Assembly (NCBI RefSeq): GCF_001039355.2
Contig: NW_019774103.1
Span: forward strand, 323,661 to 387,660
Direction of reading: 5' to 3'
Origin: Lingula anatina
Lineage: Eukaryota > Brachiopoda > Lingulata > Lingulida > Lingulidae
Length of the DNA: 64,000 nt
Each line of letters opens with the position of its first letter. The stretch's first letter is position 1. The notes beneath the pieces were generated by a model. The model ran no database searches, was not told the origin of the DNA, and was given only the letters and a program-made list of their open reading frames with translations. Positions 1 to 12,100 of the stretch are shown one piece after another. The translations under genes were made by a program, and so were the position numbers.

Positions 1-44
1 TCATTATTTTCCTTACTTAGGTTAACCTTTTTCTTATAAGTTAA

Positions 45-175
45 TCATCCTGCTGTATGTTTAAGTAGTAAACAAAATCTGTCTGCTATTAGTTTAATGT
101 TGATTTTGTAATATGGCTGTAAACCATCTGGCAATGCCCTTGGGAGGCTGCTCTGTAGAAGTTCTGGTACACGGC
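45..175 (-). CDS. possible terminal coding exon, unidentified gene
   Basis: On the minus strand a good pyrimidine-rich acceptor (TATTTTTCTTTTTAAG, ending at 176) is followed by a frame of 42 residues that begins RVPELLQSSLPRALPDGLQP and ends at a TGA at 45-47. Its composition (charged and aliphatic residues, no low complexity) is more protein-like than the surrounding AT-rich sequence. I do not recognise the family and see no second exon for it upstream at higher coordinates. It could be the last exon of a gene mostly lying elsewhere, or chance. Confidence 0.3.
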
Positions 176-180
176 CTTAA

Positions 181-1733
181 AAAGAAAAATACAAAAGATT
201 AAAGAAGACTATGACAAGCAATCTATATTCTATACATTTAGGGTTATTGTAATATTAATTTATCTGTTTATTTATTGTTCAGTCTTGATATTCAGGAATG
301 AGAAGGGTATTTTGTGCTTTGAATGAGAAAAACAATCAAAATCTACTCATGGAGAACATGTTTACAGTTCAAGTATTATGGTTATTACTCAATTTTTTCA
401 ATGGGGGGAAATTGAATTTTACAGAGACTGTGTTTTTTATGTCATAATTTCTTAAAATTAGAACATTCCTATTGTGTGGTAGCAACAAAAAAAGCTGGTT
501 ACTCTATAGTTCTATTCAATGCAGTAAAAGCACCACAAATGCTACATAGAAGTATAATTTTAGTGATCATAAAATTATGTATCCTTTTTGCCCAGATCAA
601 GTCATTACCGTAGATAAATTTTAAAGTTGTAAACCCACTTTCTGGATTACTGCCTCTTTCATTTTGAGAGGAAGGCAGTGCATCATTTTTCAAATAATTC
701 AATACATAAAATAAAAAATATAAGTACACAAAATTTTCCCTGCAGGTATGGTATGTGTAATATATGTAACTTAAATCATAACTTTTAGTTGCTTACAATA
801 AAGCTTCAATATTACTATCAAAGATGTATTAATATTTATATAATACCTGGTTTCCCTGAATCACTTATGCTAATGGTGCATATATAGTCCAATTTACTTC
901 ATAAAACTAGACTGGGAATGTTGCTTATATTTTAAATTAAAGTGCGTCTGGGTTACGTCGTTTCATAGGAACTGGTATCAGTGTAGCTTTTACTTAGTAT
1001 GTGTACCATACGGTGTTTAATAAAAAGTGTGTAACTATGGGAATTAACTAAAATTTAACTTTGGATCTAAAGTAATTTGGTACTTCAAAACAGCATCACA
1101 CTCTCATAAGGTAAACTGTGTCACTAGGTGAGCTTATCAATTTTACCTCTTAACACGTTTACATGGTTGTGAGCAGTGCCTTATAGATATCATCAGCTAA
1201 AGTTCAGGTGATCATTCTCATGGTGGCATGCCAAAAAGAGATTTTTATTCTTATAGAAGATATACCAGAATCAATGGGTTTGCCATATTATGTAATCTGG
1301 TTTTTCAATGCCATAATATATTTATGCATATATTCAAAAAGTGTGAAGACAATTGTCATCCACAAAAAAGACAACATGAAACCAAATAAAGTTAACTATT
1401 CAGTGTCACCTCAGTTCCATTTCACAATATAACTTTATACTAAAAGTTAAGACCAAAAGTTGCTTTTTTATTCAAATTCAAGTAGATTGCAGTTCTCCAG
1501 CTTAATCTCTGAAACCATGAAACTGTTGATTTCACTGCTTTTGAGTAATAAGAGGTTCTGGGGTCATACCATTTACCAATAACTTCTCAACACTGGGCTA
1601 AACTTTCAAATACACATGTATATTGAGAAAACAACACTCTAGCCATACGGGATGCATGTAAGAGAGCATTCACATTGTCAAGAGCCAAGGTCCAGCAAGG
1701 CCGAGACCTAAATATGGCAGACCTACATGAAAG
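181..1733. other. AT-rich non-coding stretch
   Basis: I see no convincing exon, RNA gene or element here. The short open frames are AT-rich and have no recognisable motif. Confidence 0.5.
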
Positions 1734-1806
1734 GAAGACTGCGTAATCCTTTAATGGTCTCTCAATTACATTCATTGAGAGACCATTAAAGGATTACGCG
1801 GTCTTC
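1734..1806. repeat. 33 bp-arm hairpin (near-perfect inverted repeat)
   Basis: The left arm 1734-1766 (starting GAAGACTGCGTAATCC) and the right arm 1774-1806 are reverse complements over 33 bases with one mismatch, separated by a 7-base spacer. Nothing else nearby explains it. It could be a small hairpin RNA precursor, the remains of a foldback element, or a fold-back assembly artefact. Confidence 0.85.
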
Positions 1807-3730
1807 ATTGAGACATTCATGTGGAAATAAAAATAAATATACCAGCATAGGGTTTTTGGGCCCATGGGAGTTCAATGCCACATCTTACAAATACCAATGA
1901 CTTAAAGAATTACCCCAGTAAGTTTTAGGACAATACCTCACATGGTTTTCCATAGACAATGAAAAGTGCACAATGACAACAGTGTCTGTGTCTGTACATA
2001 AAAAATGCGATAACCATTGCTTTTAATCTTGTTATAAATATATCAGCATGTTTACTGGACTATAACACAAATGTGTGTATCTTTTATAACAAGTGCTTTA
2101 TTAATATTTCATGCTATTTCTAGTATGGTCGTGTCTGCCACACAACAAACTAATCAGTGCACAGAGAAATGAAGTAGCATTAGTTTACATGGACAAATGC
2201 TCTGAGAATAACTGCAATAGTCCACCTCCCACAAATGTCATACGTATGCACTTAATCTAACTTGTCATTTAACCCACTAGGGTCATTATTTGAAAACTAT
2301 TATAACCTTTCATGTGTAGTTTTAAGTCCCTCTTATAATGTATTCCACACAACCATCAATTTGTGGTTCCACCTGTCTGGTGACTCCCAAAGTTGTGTGA
2401 CTGATTCAATTTAATTTACTGCCTTACAATAATCTGAAATAAACAAAAAATAGAAGTGCTAAAACATGGATACTGTCAAATGTTACAATTATGCAGACTT
2501 GGCCACTAGTTTGGTGACTAAAAACACCGAATCTTCTGTAAAACAGCAGCTTGTGTTCTCATATCCAACTATCGGAACATATTGTGTTTTTATGCTTAAG
2601 TGGTACATACTTGGTATTCGGTATACATCGTATTATGGGACAGGGGGAGTAGGGAGGGTGGTATATATATCCTGTGCTGAAATTTTGGGCAACCTCTTTT
2701 CTAAAATATATATATTAATTATTCACTTTTTTCATGACAATAATATGAATTTGTGACAACAGATTATAACACAGACTGTTTCTAGAGGAAGTTGCACATT
2801 AATTTCTACAAATTATCAAGTGTAGTTAGATTACCAAAATAATAATAACAATAACAGCAAAAAATCATGATAACCAAAGAGAGGCTTTCCTTTTTTTATT
2901 TTGGTAGTCTAGCTACTAGATATAGTATATCATTCATTGCAGAAATGTTCGACACAGGCACCAGTAGCCACCCCTTCATCCTCCAAAAAAAAAAACTCAA
3001 GGATAAAAGGACCATTTCGTGAAAAGTGGACCCTGTTACAGTGAATACCATTAATAGGAGGTCATACAGAGGTTTGCTGCACCATAGTCTGAATTTTCAT
3101 TGGGTAAAAAAATTCAAACACGAAAGCAAGTTACTACTGTAGCATGAGAGCTCATTAGCCCAATAGACATCCAATTCAACAACATCACCTTGGCAGCAGT
3201 CCTTCCCTATCCTCATTCATTTATGAATGAAGTCTGGCATCACATGTTGATTTCATTTTATTATAATGTAATTGGCAATAAATTCATAAGGGGAGGGGAA
3301 GGCAAAAATTTGTGGGCCATTCTCAATGTGGCTCAGTGCTATCCTACTGCTGATGTCACTGTTGAGGCAACAATGGCCTGATGGTCAATAAGGTGGTGGC
3401 CCTACTAGGCAGCCCAACACCTGGTTCAATAATTAACAAGGCAGAAGAATTGTCAATTGGAATGACAAATAAATGATAAAACTAACACAGGCAGTGACAG
3501 TTTAAGTCTAAAAATGTTGGTCAGAACTAACATCTTAATTACGAAACTCGGCAAAATGATTCTTTGTCAGCTTTGATGCAACAACTATTGGATATTAATA
3601 GATTTGAAGCACATTTTTGTAATGTTTGTTTAGCAAAGAATTGTTTTTGATCCTTTATGCTAATATCTATTGAAATTGAGCTGTTGAAACCTACAAAATA
3701 AAAAAAATGAGAAAATGAACATATATTGAC
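1807..3730. other. AT-rich non-coding stretch
   Basis: No gene is supported. The region contains only short open frames of low complexity and scattered homopolymer runs. Confidence 0.5.
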
Positions 3731-3740
3731 ATTGTTACTA

Positions 3741-4560
3741 TGACCTTGAATGTGACCTTTAAACTACTTTTTTCCATGAACCGCACTTTAAAAAGTTTCA
3801 GACACTTATATCTCTAAAACTGGCAATGATGCAACCATAGCTACTACTGAACTTGAATAGGAAGTCATATGTCAGTAATCTTACTGTGACCTTGAATTTG
3901 ACTTTTGACATTTATTTCCAGTTTAAATGGTTTGAAATTTTGCAAAAAAAAAAAAAAAAAAAAAATGTAATTTTCTGCAAAAAGAAAAAGATATTTGTTT
4001 GTGCCCATTTTCAGAAAGTACACAGACCTAAACTTTGGTATTGTGGGGAGGAGTTATACTTGGGGTTTCCTTTCATCTTTGTGGCTTTGGGGTCAATTGG
4101 TGCATTTACATTGGGGAAGCAGCCATTAGATGTGGAAACTGAAAACTACCTCTGATTCTGGAACCGTTAAGGCTAGAAACCTGTTGTCTGTTGCGTTTTG
4201 TAGAGCATGTCAAGCCAGCACTGGAAATAGTGTCTGTTTTTTTGTTTTTCATATGGTTTAGGAGTTGTGCTATATTAAAAATTACAACCTCACAATGTCC
4301 AATGGTGAAGATACTCCTAAATTAGCAAGGATAAGCAAGGATACTCCTAAATTAGCAAGGATAAGTCCATAGTTACTGTTGAAGTTAAAATAGGAAGTCA
4401 AATATTATAATAAAATCATAATAAAATGGCCATAAATACAAAATCATATACTGACATTCATCATTCTTCCTTTGAACTTCACCTTTGAACTACTTTGTTC
4501 CATAAACTATATTTTACAAATTTAAGGATACCCATATTTGCTAATAAACTTTAATGGGAA
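3741..4560. repeat. dispersed repeat family with TGACCT direct repeats
   Basis: Blocks around 3741-3910 and 4370-4560 share phrases such as an AGGAAGTCA-type core, TGACCTTGAA and a CCATAGTTACT-like phrase. The same phrases recur inverted at 63,780-63,960. TGACCT occurs twice with a 6-base spacer at 3741-3746 and 3753-3758. An A run interrupts the block at about 3944, and a short tandem duplication (ACTCCTAAATTAGCAAGGAT) lies at 4311-4365. It is probably a decayed transposable element; the class is not determinable by eye. Confidence 0.6.
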
Positions 4561-4949
4561 GTCACTTGCATGCGCATACACGCACACACACACAAATTTA
4601 CACTTTTCCCTTCTCTTCCCATATACATTACCACTACATAACCCAAACTCTATTTCCTCAAACCTAACGCACAACCATCCATACCTTCCTTTCAACTTAC
4701 TAGCCCTTATCCCAGCTGGTGGTACAATACCTGGAGGCGTTAACACTTCTCTGATCTTCTAGTATTCAAACCTCTCTTGGGCTATTCCAGATGCCTCACC
4801 TCACTGCTGAAATAGTTTTTTTAGTGCATCTTTTTCTGTTTGTGGTTTTTCTTACCAGAGTAGTGACTGTTTTCTTTCTACATCACTTATCACTATGCTC
4901 ATTAGACTTCTCCACTGACTTCTCCTACATCTCCATCTTAGAACTTACA

Positions 4950-5118
4950 TAGGCCTGTAGCCAGGGGGGTTCAGGGGGTTCGATAGAACCACCCTTTTTG
5001 CTGGCAAAAGGTCCACTCTGGGTAAAATTTGATCTATGTACTTGAGGATTTTATGGTAAAAGGTCCACTTTTTCAGAAAACAACCCACCCCCCTCTGAAA
5101 TTGTTAGCTATGGGCCTG
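4950..5118. mobile_element. small MITE-like element, 5 bp TTACA target duplication
   Basis: The ends are imperfect inverted repeats: TAGGCCTGTAGCCAGG at the left and the complement of TAGCTATGGGCCTG at the right. TTACA directly flanks both sides (4945-4949 and 5119-5123). The interior is non-coding, with G and C runs near the ends. It resembles the elements at 21,031 and 29,813 in having a target duplication of about 5 bp. The superfamily is not assigned. Confidence 0.65.
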
Positions 5119-5340
5119 TTACAGTAACATCCAGGCCTCAGCTAAAGCACTTCATTCATAAGTAACTTACAAAACTTTACAAGACTCTGTGCTGGAAATG
5201 GAAGCTGGCAATTTATGAGGAAGTTGTCCAAAAGTATAACATGCAAATCAAAATGGCTTTATGAATCTTGATTTTTGATAGGGTATGCCTTTTGCAGTCT
5301 AATTCACAATTTTCTTTTCTTTAATAAGATAATCACTACC

Positions 5341-5343
<3 letters not shown>

Positions 5344-5419
<76 letters not shown>
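5344..5419. repeat. (AT)n microsatellite
   Basis: About 38 perfect AT units. It creates artificial Ile-Tyr open frames on both strands that are not genes. Confidence 0.97.
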
Positions 5420-5420
<1 letters not shown>

Positions 5421-6590
5421 TACCGTTACTAAGGACATGGAGAAAAATGTGGCTAGCACATTATTCCCATGGGAATTCACACCTTGAAAGTTCCAACTTG
5501 TTATAAATGAAAAATTCATGAAAACACTTAAAGGGACATACAGAACAAGGAAAAGTGTCATATAGTTGTTGAGATGATATAAGAATGGTGTCTGGAATAA
5601 TTTATTTCAAATAATCATCATCGTTAGATGTATATATTATTCATCAAAAATGTGATTTACTGTTGTTACTCTATCTTTGGAAAGAGGGAAAATTGTGAAT
5701 TTTTCAAATACTGTATTTTGAAGTCATAATTTCTTAAAATTATAAAATTCCTGAGTGGTCTGAAAATGTTTAATGTCACTTTTACTTCTATTGACATGCC
5801 AGTTAATGTCCTCTCTATTATAATCTTACATTTATTCTTGCAAGTTTTGCATCATGCTTCCTTCTTTTTTCTCTCTTATACACTTTAAAACCAATAACAC
5901 TTTCGGGAATGCAAAGTATATATTAAAAAAATGAAAAAAAGTGTGATAGAAATAAAAAGAAAATAACAATATCATAAAAGGAAATAAGGTTGACACAATT
6001 GAAATAAAAGTGAATTAATTAACTACTAATGAGATCACAACTATACCCCTTCAATAAATTACTGATGATAACATGACTATACTCCCTAATGCTTTTCTGC
6101 ACTTGCACTTGCTTCCTTAAGGGTGGGTGGGTGGGAAAATTAAGACACAATAAAAGGAAGCATTGAACTTGCTAAAGGATAATGCCAAAACATGTTTTTA
6201 GAACTTTTAAGAGTAATGACAATTTTCCCAAGCTTCTTCCTGCCCTTTCATTCTTATGGTGGTATTTTAATCATTTCATACGTACTTGACTTTCAGTGTT
6301 AGAAAGATATGCTACAATCACAGGATGTAAATGCAATTTTAGTTCCTTATTTCTATGTACTGGGTGGGTGTTTGGCGTTAAATCTGAAATAGATCTTGTT
6401 TATTTGGAATGTTTGAAGTTGTAGTAGTGTTTTTTAAATATCATTTCCAACTAAAACTGTTTTACAATATCTTAGTGTGCCTATATCTTAAAATTCATTA
6501 CATCAGACAGCATAATCCAGCCAGGCTGATTTTTTAACTTGAGCAGTATTTAAACCTCAAGAATCATTCCTGTAAGTTTGAGAATACACC
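5420..6590. other. AT-rich non-coding stretch
   Basis: Nothing recognisable is visible apart from homopolymer-rich low-complexity sequence. Confidence 0.5.
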
Positions 6591-6712
6591 CATCACACTT
6601 ATTCAGAATCAGCAGAAATCAAGCAGAACCAGCCTGAATGAAGAAATTAAAAAATTTGTTCCACATTCGAGAGGGAATTTCAAATTGACCTAAATTCTTA
6701 CTGCTTTGTAAG

Positions 6713-7500
6713 AATGCCGTTGGAATACTCAGAATGCGCTTCGAACCTACCTGGAATGATTCTGCACATTCCGTGTGTATTAGCTTTTAAATGCAGCTTT
6801 GAATGTAGTTGGAACAAAGTAGGAATTAATATTAAGAATGCTGTTAAAATGCAGTCAGAATATATACAAAGCATTCCGAATGCTGTTCCAGTGTGGGTTT
6901 GATTGCTGGCCGAATGGCTAAAATAAATCAGAAGGTGCCTCAAATGCTGTACGAATTCACGTCAAATGCAGTCAGAATACTCCTGGAATGGCTGCCAATT
7001 ATGGTTCCGACATCCAAAAATTCACACAAAATGCAGCTTCAATACTTAAAATAACTTTCAAAAGTACTAAGAATGTAACACGAATGCCCAGAGTGTATCA
7101 AGAATGCCACTGGAACAGGCCCTGATAGAGTATAAAATGCTGCCGAATCTAGCATTTTCATCAGTCTCAGCCCAGCCACCATAGAGAATGGACACCCTAG
7201 ACTATGTTGCTTTGCTGCAGATTGCTGTCCTGCAATATATATATACAACTTGGTGGTGTTCTGAATTACGTCAGGACTCATGGGAGGGCCAATCGGTACG
7301 TTCAGACTGCATTCAAGCTGGGTTCGAGCCGCAATTGAAAGATTCCGACAGCATTTGAAGTGCATTCCAGCTGAATTCTTTTACTGTGGAAATAGATTTC
7401 AGCAGCAATCAAGATGCACTCGAAATTTAGAATGCACTTTGAACATCCAGGAATATACAAAGATTTTTCATTTTGATGGCATGCTAGCTCATTCCGCATC
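6713..7500. repeat. degenerate ~11 bp-phased GAAT / ATTC repeat block
   Basis: From 6713 the words GAAT, GAATG or GAAC recur mostly every 9-13 bases on the plus strand (for example GAATGCCGTTG, GAATACTCA, GAATGCGCTTC, GAACCTACCTG). From about 7300 to 7500 the complementary word ATTC recurs with about the same spacing (ATTCCGACAGC, ATTTGAAGTGC, ATTCCAGCTGA). The two halves therefore have opposite orientation around a centre near 7,100-7,270. The organisation recalls foldback elements whose arms are built of short degenerate tandem repeats. The boundaries are uncertain and no open frame looks real. Confidence 0.6.
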
Positions 7501-7855
7501 TAGTGTGACTAGGGTATGATGCAATATTACATACTGCTTTATAGCATAATCAAAAACAGTTTTTGATGACGCACTAGTCTTATTGTGGACATTCAGAAAA
7601 TGTTATTATTAACACATGGCCTCAAAGATAATATTTGTGATGCTTTTACGATGCATGTAAATATCATCCATCATAACACATACATATATATGCAGTAGTA
7701 GCAGTAGTTAGAAAATCGTGTTGTATGGAGAACCTGTAAATGTAACTAAACCTGCTTAATTTTAATAGTGGTAGAGATGGAATGAGTATATGATGTCAAT
7801 GATGACGTATGCTTAGTTGTCCTTGTGGTCTCAGCAATAAGACATTCACATCTTA

Positions 7856-8081
7856 GACTGGGTTCCCACAGATTTAGATCGATCCATCTGGATCGACCTA
7901 ACTCCCTGGGGGTTCACACTAAATTGCTGTCAGCTTACAGGAGCCGAGCCCGCACAAAAGTTAATTACCCCCTTACAGTTTTTAGTAAGCGGGACAGACA
8001 TTTAAGCCGGTCAAGCTGACAGCACTCTAGTGAGACTTCCCAGGGGGATAGATCAATCTAAATGTCTGTGAGAATGGTCTC
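7856..8081 (-). mobile_element. Harbinger-like MITE, copy 1
   Basis: A 226 bp element with subterminal GATCGATC palindromes and imperfect terminal inverted repeats (GACTGGGTTCCCACAGA and the complement of TCTGTGAGAATGGTCTC). It is flanked by TTA on both sides (7853-7855 and 8082-8084). It is homologous, in reverse orientation, to copies at 32,461 and 40,909. A 3 bp TTA/TAA target duplication is typical of the PIF/Harbinger superfamily; that assignment is inference. Confidence 0.85.
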
Positions 8082-8243
8082 TTAGTTTCATCCACTTTGC
8101 CTGCATGTACTTTAATTTCACTCAAATGCGTGACCTACTGTATTTGACCTTGCAGGTGTTTCAGACATTTGAACAATTTAATGAAAACGAAATCATTTGC
8201 ACGTATTGACACCACAACTCACTTGTGCACTTTGTGAAATGTC

Positions 8244-8249
<6 letters not shown>

Positions 8250-8294
<45 letters not shown>
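8250..8294. repeat. (AT)n microsatellite
   Basis: About 22 AT units. Confidence 0.95.
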
Positions 8295-8296
<2 letters not shown>

Positions 8297-8975
8297 AAAG
8301 ACATGTTCACTGGATTCATATTTTATGACACTAAGTATTAAGACACTTAATTGTTAATAAGTCATGTATCACTGTGTCAGTGTGCCTTGTAACTACCCTG
8401 TTTAATAAGTTTATTTATAGCTGTGTATACATGACCAATCACCTTGTTAAGATGTAACCTTATCGTTTTAATAGCTATTCATCTGGCAAATAAATCAACA
8501 TAAAATACTTATCCAGGTAAAACTGCCTGTAGTCAATATTTACTATAGTTGGGTTGTCATCTGGTACATATTTTGTTTAAATCAACAGTGTTATCAAAAC
8601 TTTATCACTCCACAGTAATCATGATCTGCCTAGGTAAGATGATGAGAAAAAGCAGAATTTCCACAGGATTCAAACCCAATGACCAGGGCAAAGTTCTCCA
8701 CTGGCTGTTAGTTATCTTAGGTACTTCAACATTTTGCACCCGTCCACAGATAAGTTGCTTACATAGGAAGTATAGATTTTGTTGATTACTGATGCACTAT
8801 AAGCCAAGCATGTATGTGCAGTGCATAGGCAGAAACATTTGTGCACAAATGACAATGCTTACTTCCACAAGGCAATTTATTTCCACCAATTGCATAGTTG
8901 TGGAAATCTACTCAAGTGAAAAGAGAGGCTCACTTATTTTCAAGGCAAAAATCATAATTTCCTTATTTTCTGCAG

Positions 8976-9149
8976 GTGTGCAACGAAGCAGGAGGCGGGA
9001 TTGTGGGGCTTTGTTGCTTGGTTGATCTTACTGGATGTGCATATGGTTTTGAAAAGTTATTGTCAGAGCAGCAGTTGACATCTTCTTTATCTTATGAAAT
9101 TTTCAAACTTTTTTTTTTGTCATTATTGAAAATTATCATCACAAATTAG
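8976..9149 (+). pseudogene. possible APRT-like terminal exon or fragment
   Basis: A strong acceptor (TTCCTTATTTTCTGCAG) ends at 8975 and opens a frame of about 57 codons to a TAA. It contains NEAGGGIVGLCCLVDLTG, then GFEKL and, 12 residues on, LSYE. This resembles the C-terminus of adenine phosphoribosyltransferase (pattern GG..V....LVELT...GREKL...SLLQYE), the last strand and tail of the purine salvage enzyme. The preceding exons with the VDDLLATGGT phosphoribosyl-binding loop were not found upstream on this strand. It may be an exon fragment, the end of a gene with distant exons, or coincidence. Confidence 0.3.
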
Positions 9150-12100
9150 GGCAGTGCCTTCTGGAACATAAATTCCTGACTGAAATGGATTTGCTTGCAC
9201 TTATGATGTTTTTCCTTCAATGTCAAATTAACCTTTCATTGAAAACATAATATCCATTCAAAACACTGCTTGATCTTGTAGGTTTACTTTTACTATAACA
9301 AGATACCAAAGGAAATTGGTCTCTTGAAATGAGGGCTATTCACAAAACTGTTCAAAACATAACAACAACAACCTTTTAATCATGAATAGAATGATAACAA
9401 TAAAAGTTGTATCATCCAGAAGGTAGAGACATTTGGAGCATATAGTTTTTTTTATGTCATCAAAGGTATCCTGCACCCATTTGAAAAGATCCCAAAGTAA
9501 TATTTTAAGCTTTTTATCCTTCCCAATTTTGACCTTCAAAATGTTAAAGCGCTTCAAGTTAAAGTTTATCTTAAGTGTACCTGTTTTCACTATTTCCTTC
9601 TGAGCCTTGGAACCAAGCAAGATCCACAACAGGAAACATGTTGAACTACATAACTTAATAAGAAATGGAATAAAAAATTGAATTTTAAGCACAGAGACTG
9701 GTCGAGCAGTTTTTTTTTTTTTGTCAAGGAAAATTATTTTCATTTTGATGCAAATGTTCCTGAAAAGGATACTCTTAATGTGAATAAGAAAAATTTTTGA
9801 TTGCATATTTTTTTTAAATCTGTAAAGGCTCAAAATCTCTAAAGGTACAAACATTTGAAACAACAATTTAAACTTTATTATTAACAACTTAATGATTTCA
9901 ATTTAATTTTCGACTTATCACAAAAAATAAACTTTCACACATGATTCAAACTTATTTTAAATTAATTAAATTAATTTTTTTCAATTGTCATAAAAAATAA
10001 ACTTGCCCATTATTATTGCTATTAGAATAGCCAGTATAATATTATTTGGAAAATGTAGTAACTTATTTTATCTAAAATTGAAACTTTTTTGTGATATATC
10101 TCATATTTCACATTAATAAAAGTCTTACATAATTCTAAATTAGACTATCCTTATAAATGTTGCCAGTGTACAAAGTTCACCTTGCACTTCAACTCAATCC
10201 CATAAGTTTAAGAAACCCCATTCTTCATTACTCTAAAGTGAACAATAAAATGGGTCAGATCTCTCTTGCAGTCCCATTTCATTGATGAGGTATACTTTCT
10301 TCAATGCATATATTACCATCAATGAATTAGTATGCATATAAGATGAGCCCATTCCATAATTGTAAAGTAACCTGCCTTCAGGTATTTAGAACAGTGATTG
10401 CTTCATTTCGGCACTCATTTGGCCTTCAAAGGAATTCAAAAAAGAAATTACACTGTAATTCTTTTGTTTTACGCATGCACAATATCAATTGCCATCTCTC
10501 TCTGTGCTTGGAGCATGGCACGGGGAAGGATTCCTTCAAACAATGCAACATTTTGTACAGGTTCTGGTTGGTTGCCTTAAAGGTCAGACATGGTTTATCT
10601 TTTATTCAATCATCATCATAACCATAAAGATTCTGTAAAGTGATAATATTTGTACCAAGTGAAACCCTCAGCCTACTCACACTTGTAATGAGGGATTTGA
10701 CTGACTTATAAAATCAGATTAATACAATCATGTTTAGTCTCGAGCAGGTAAAACTCGGGCAACTGCCACTAGAGAAGTACAATGTGCCAAGTATCTTGTC
10801 TCTCACCTGGATGACTGACTGCATTAAATACTCAATTAAAATGAAATTGTACTTAATTACAATGGTCAGAGGATGTACTTAGTCGGTGGTCAATTGTTAG
10901 TCTCTTCACAATGTCATGTCTTATAAGCACAGTATCAATTATATTTTGCTTATAAAAATAGTAATAGTCCCAGGGTGACTGATGCTTAAAGGTGGAATTA
11001 AGAAATTATTTAAAAAATTTGAGTTAATTTTCCAACTCAAACCCAATACTGTTCCAGCTACAGTGTAAAGTCACATGATCAGTTTTCTTATTTTTGGTTT
11101 ACATGTTATTACTCTACGTTTCATGAATTCAAAGACTATATATTTATGGGAATTAATTTATGCCATCCAAAGTTGAAAGCTTCTGTTAGTGGTAAGACGA
11201 CATAAAACCCCTCTATTACAAGGCTGAACATAATATAACTTTAACTGACCACCAAATTTAATATATCAAAATTCTGTATTTCTATCTTAAATAAGAAAAA
11301 ACCCTGGCAAGGGTTTTGTAAAGATTTAAAAATTACTTCCTCTCTGCTAATTGTACTTAAAATAATATAAATGACATGCAACAACAAAGCAAACAAAGTC
11401 AATAACCAACTGAAAAATTTACAGATGCAGTCCTGTCCTCACTCATCCCCTAAATGATGAATTCTCAATAAATGTCTCTTAAAAATTTTCCAGAGGTGAA
11501 TCAAATCCAAACCTATTTTCCCTTCTCCTTGATAGGTTATATCTTCAGTATATGAGCACAATTAAAATAATGCTAACTGTGGCCCTGAAAGTATAAAATA
11601 TGCAGTCATTAACCTACCTGCATAAAGAGGCAATACATGGTAATATTTGTTCTCCTTAATCACTCTTTTTTCCTGTCTTTTCAAGTTAGCCTATTGTCAA
11701 GTATCAAAGTAAATGTTACCTAGTGAAAGTACATTTAGTGATGCATGCTAGCTTTCTTTTGGTTTTAGCCAAGTAAAGAAAAGGTACTTTGAAAGTGAAC
11801 TTGTGTAGGGTACTTTTTACTTGAGAACTCTATGTGGATAAATTCAAGTCAACTGCCAATGATATCAGAAGATTGTTTATGTTATCTTGTGCCAAAATGC
11901 CATGGAGTCCCTTTAAAAGTATTCAAAACCCCCGTCCAGCTGTTTTTATCCTCTGCTGCATATTTTTCTTTAATTTCTATTTAAATTTTGAATTAAAGGA
12001 AATATAAGTACCACTTCTTTTTGGCACCCAAAAAAGAGTGAACCGTTTTCAGGCACCACCTTATTTATATAAGTAAAATGCTGCACTCACTCCGCATACA

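Noticed and set aside
5275-5561. Open frames on both strands with long Ile-Tyr runs
   Set aside because: They are translations of the (AT)n microsatellite.
9336-9887. 183-codon minus-strand open frame
   Set aside because: Its composition (Ile, Leu, Phe, Lys) is that of AT-rich non-coding DNA. There is no motif, no splice context and no homology recognised.
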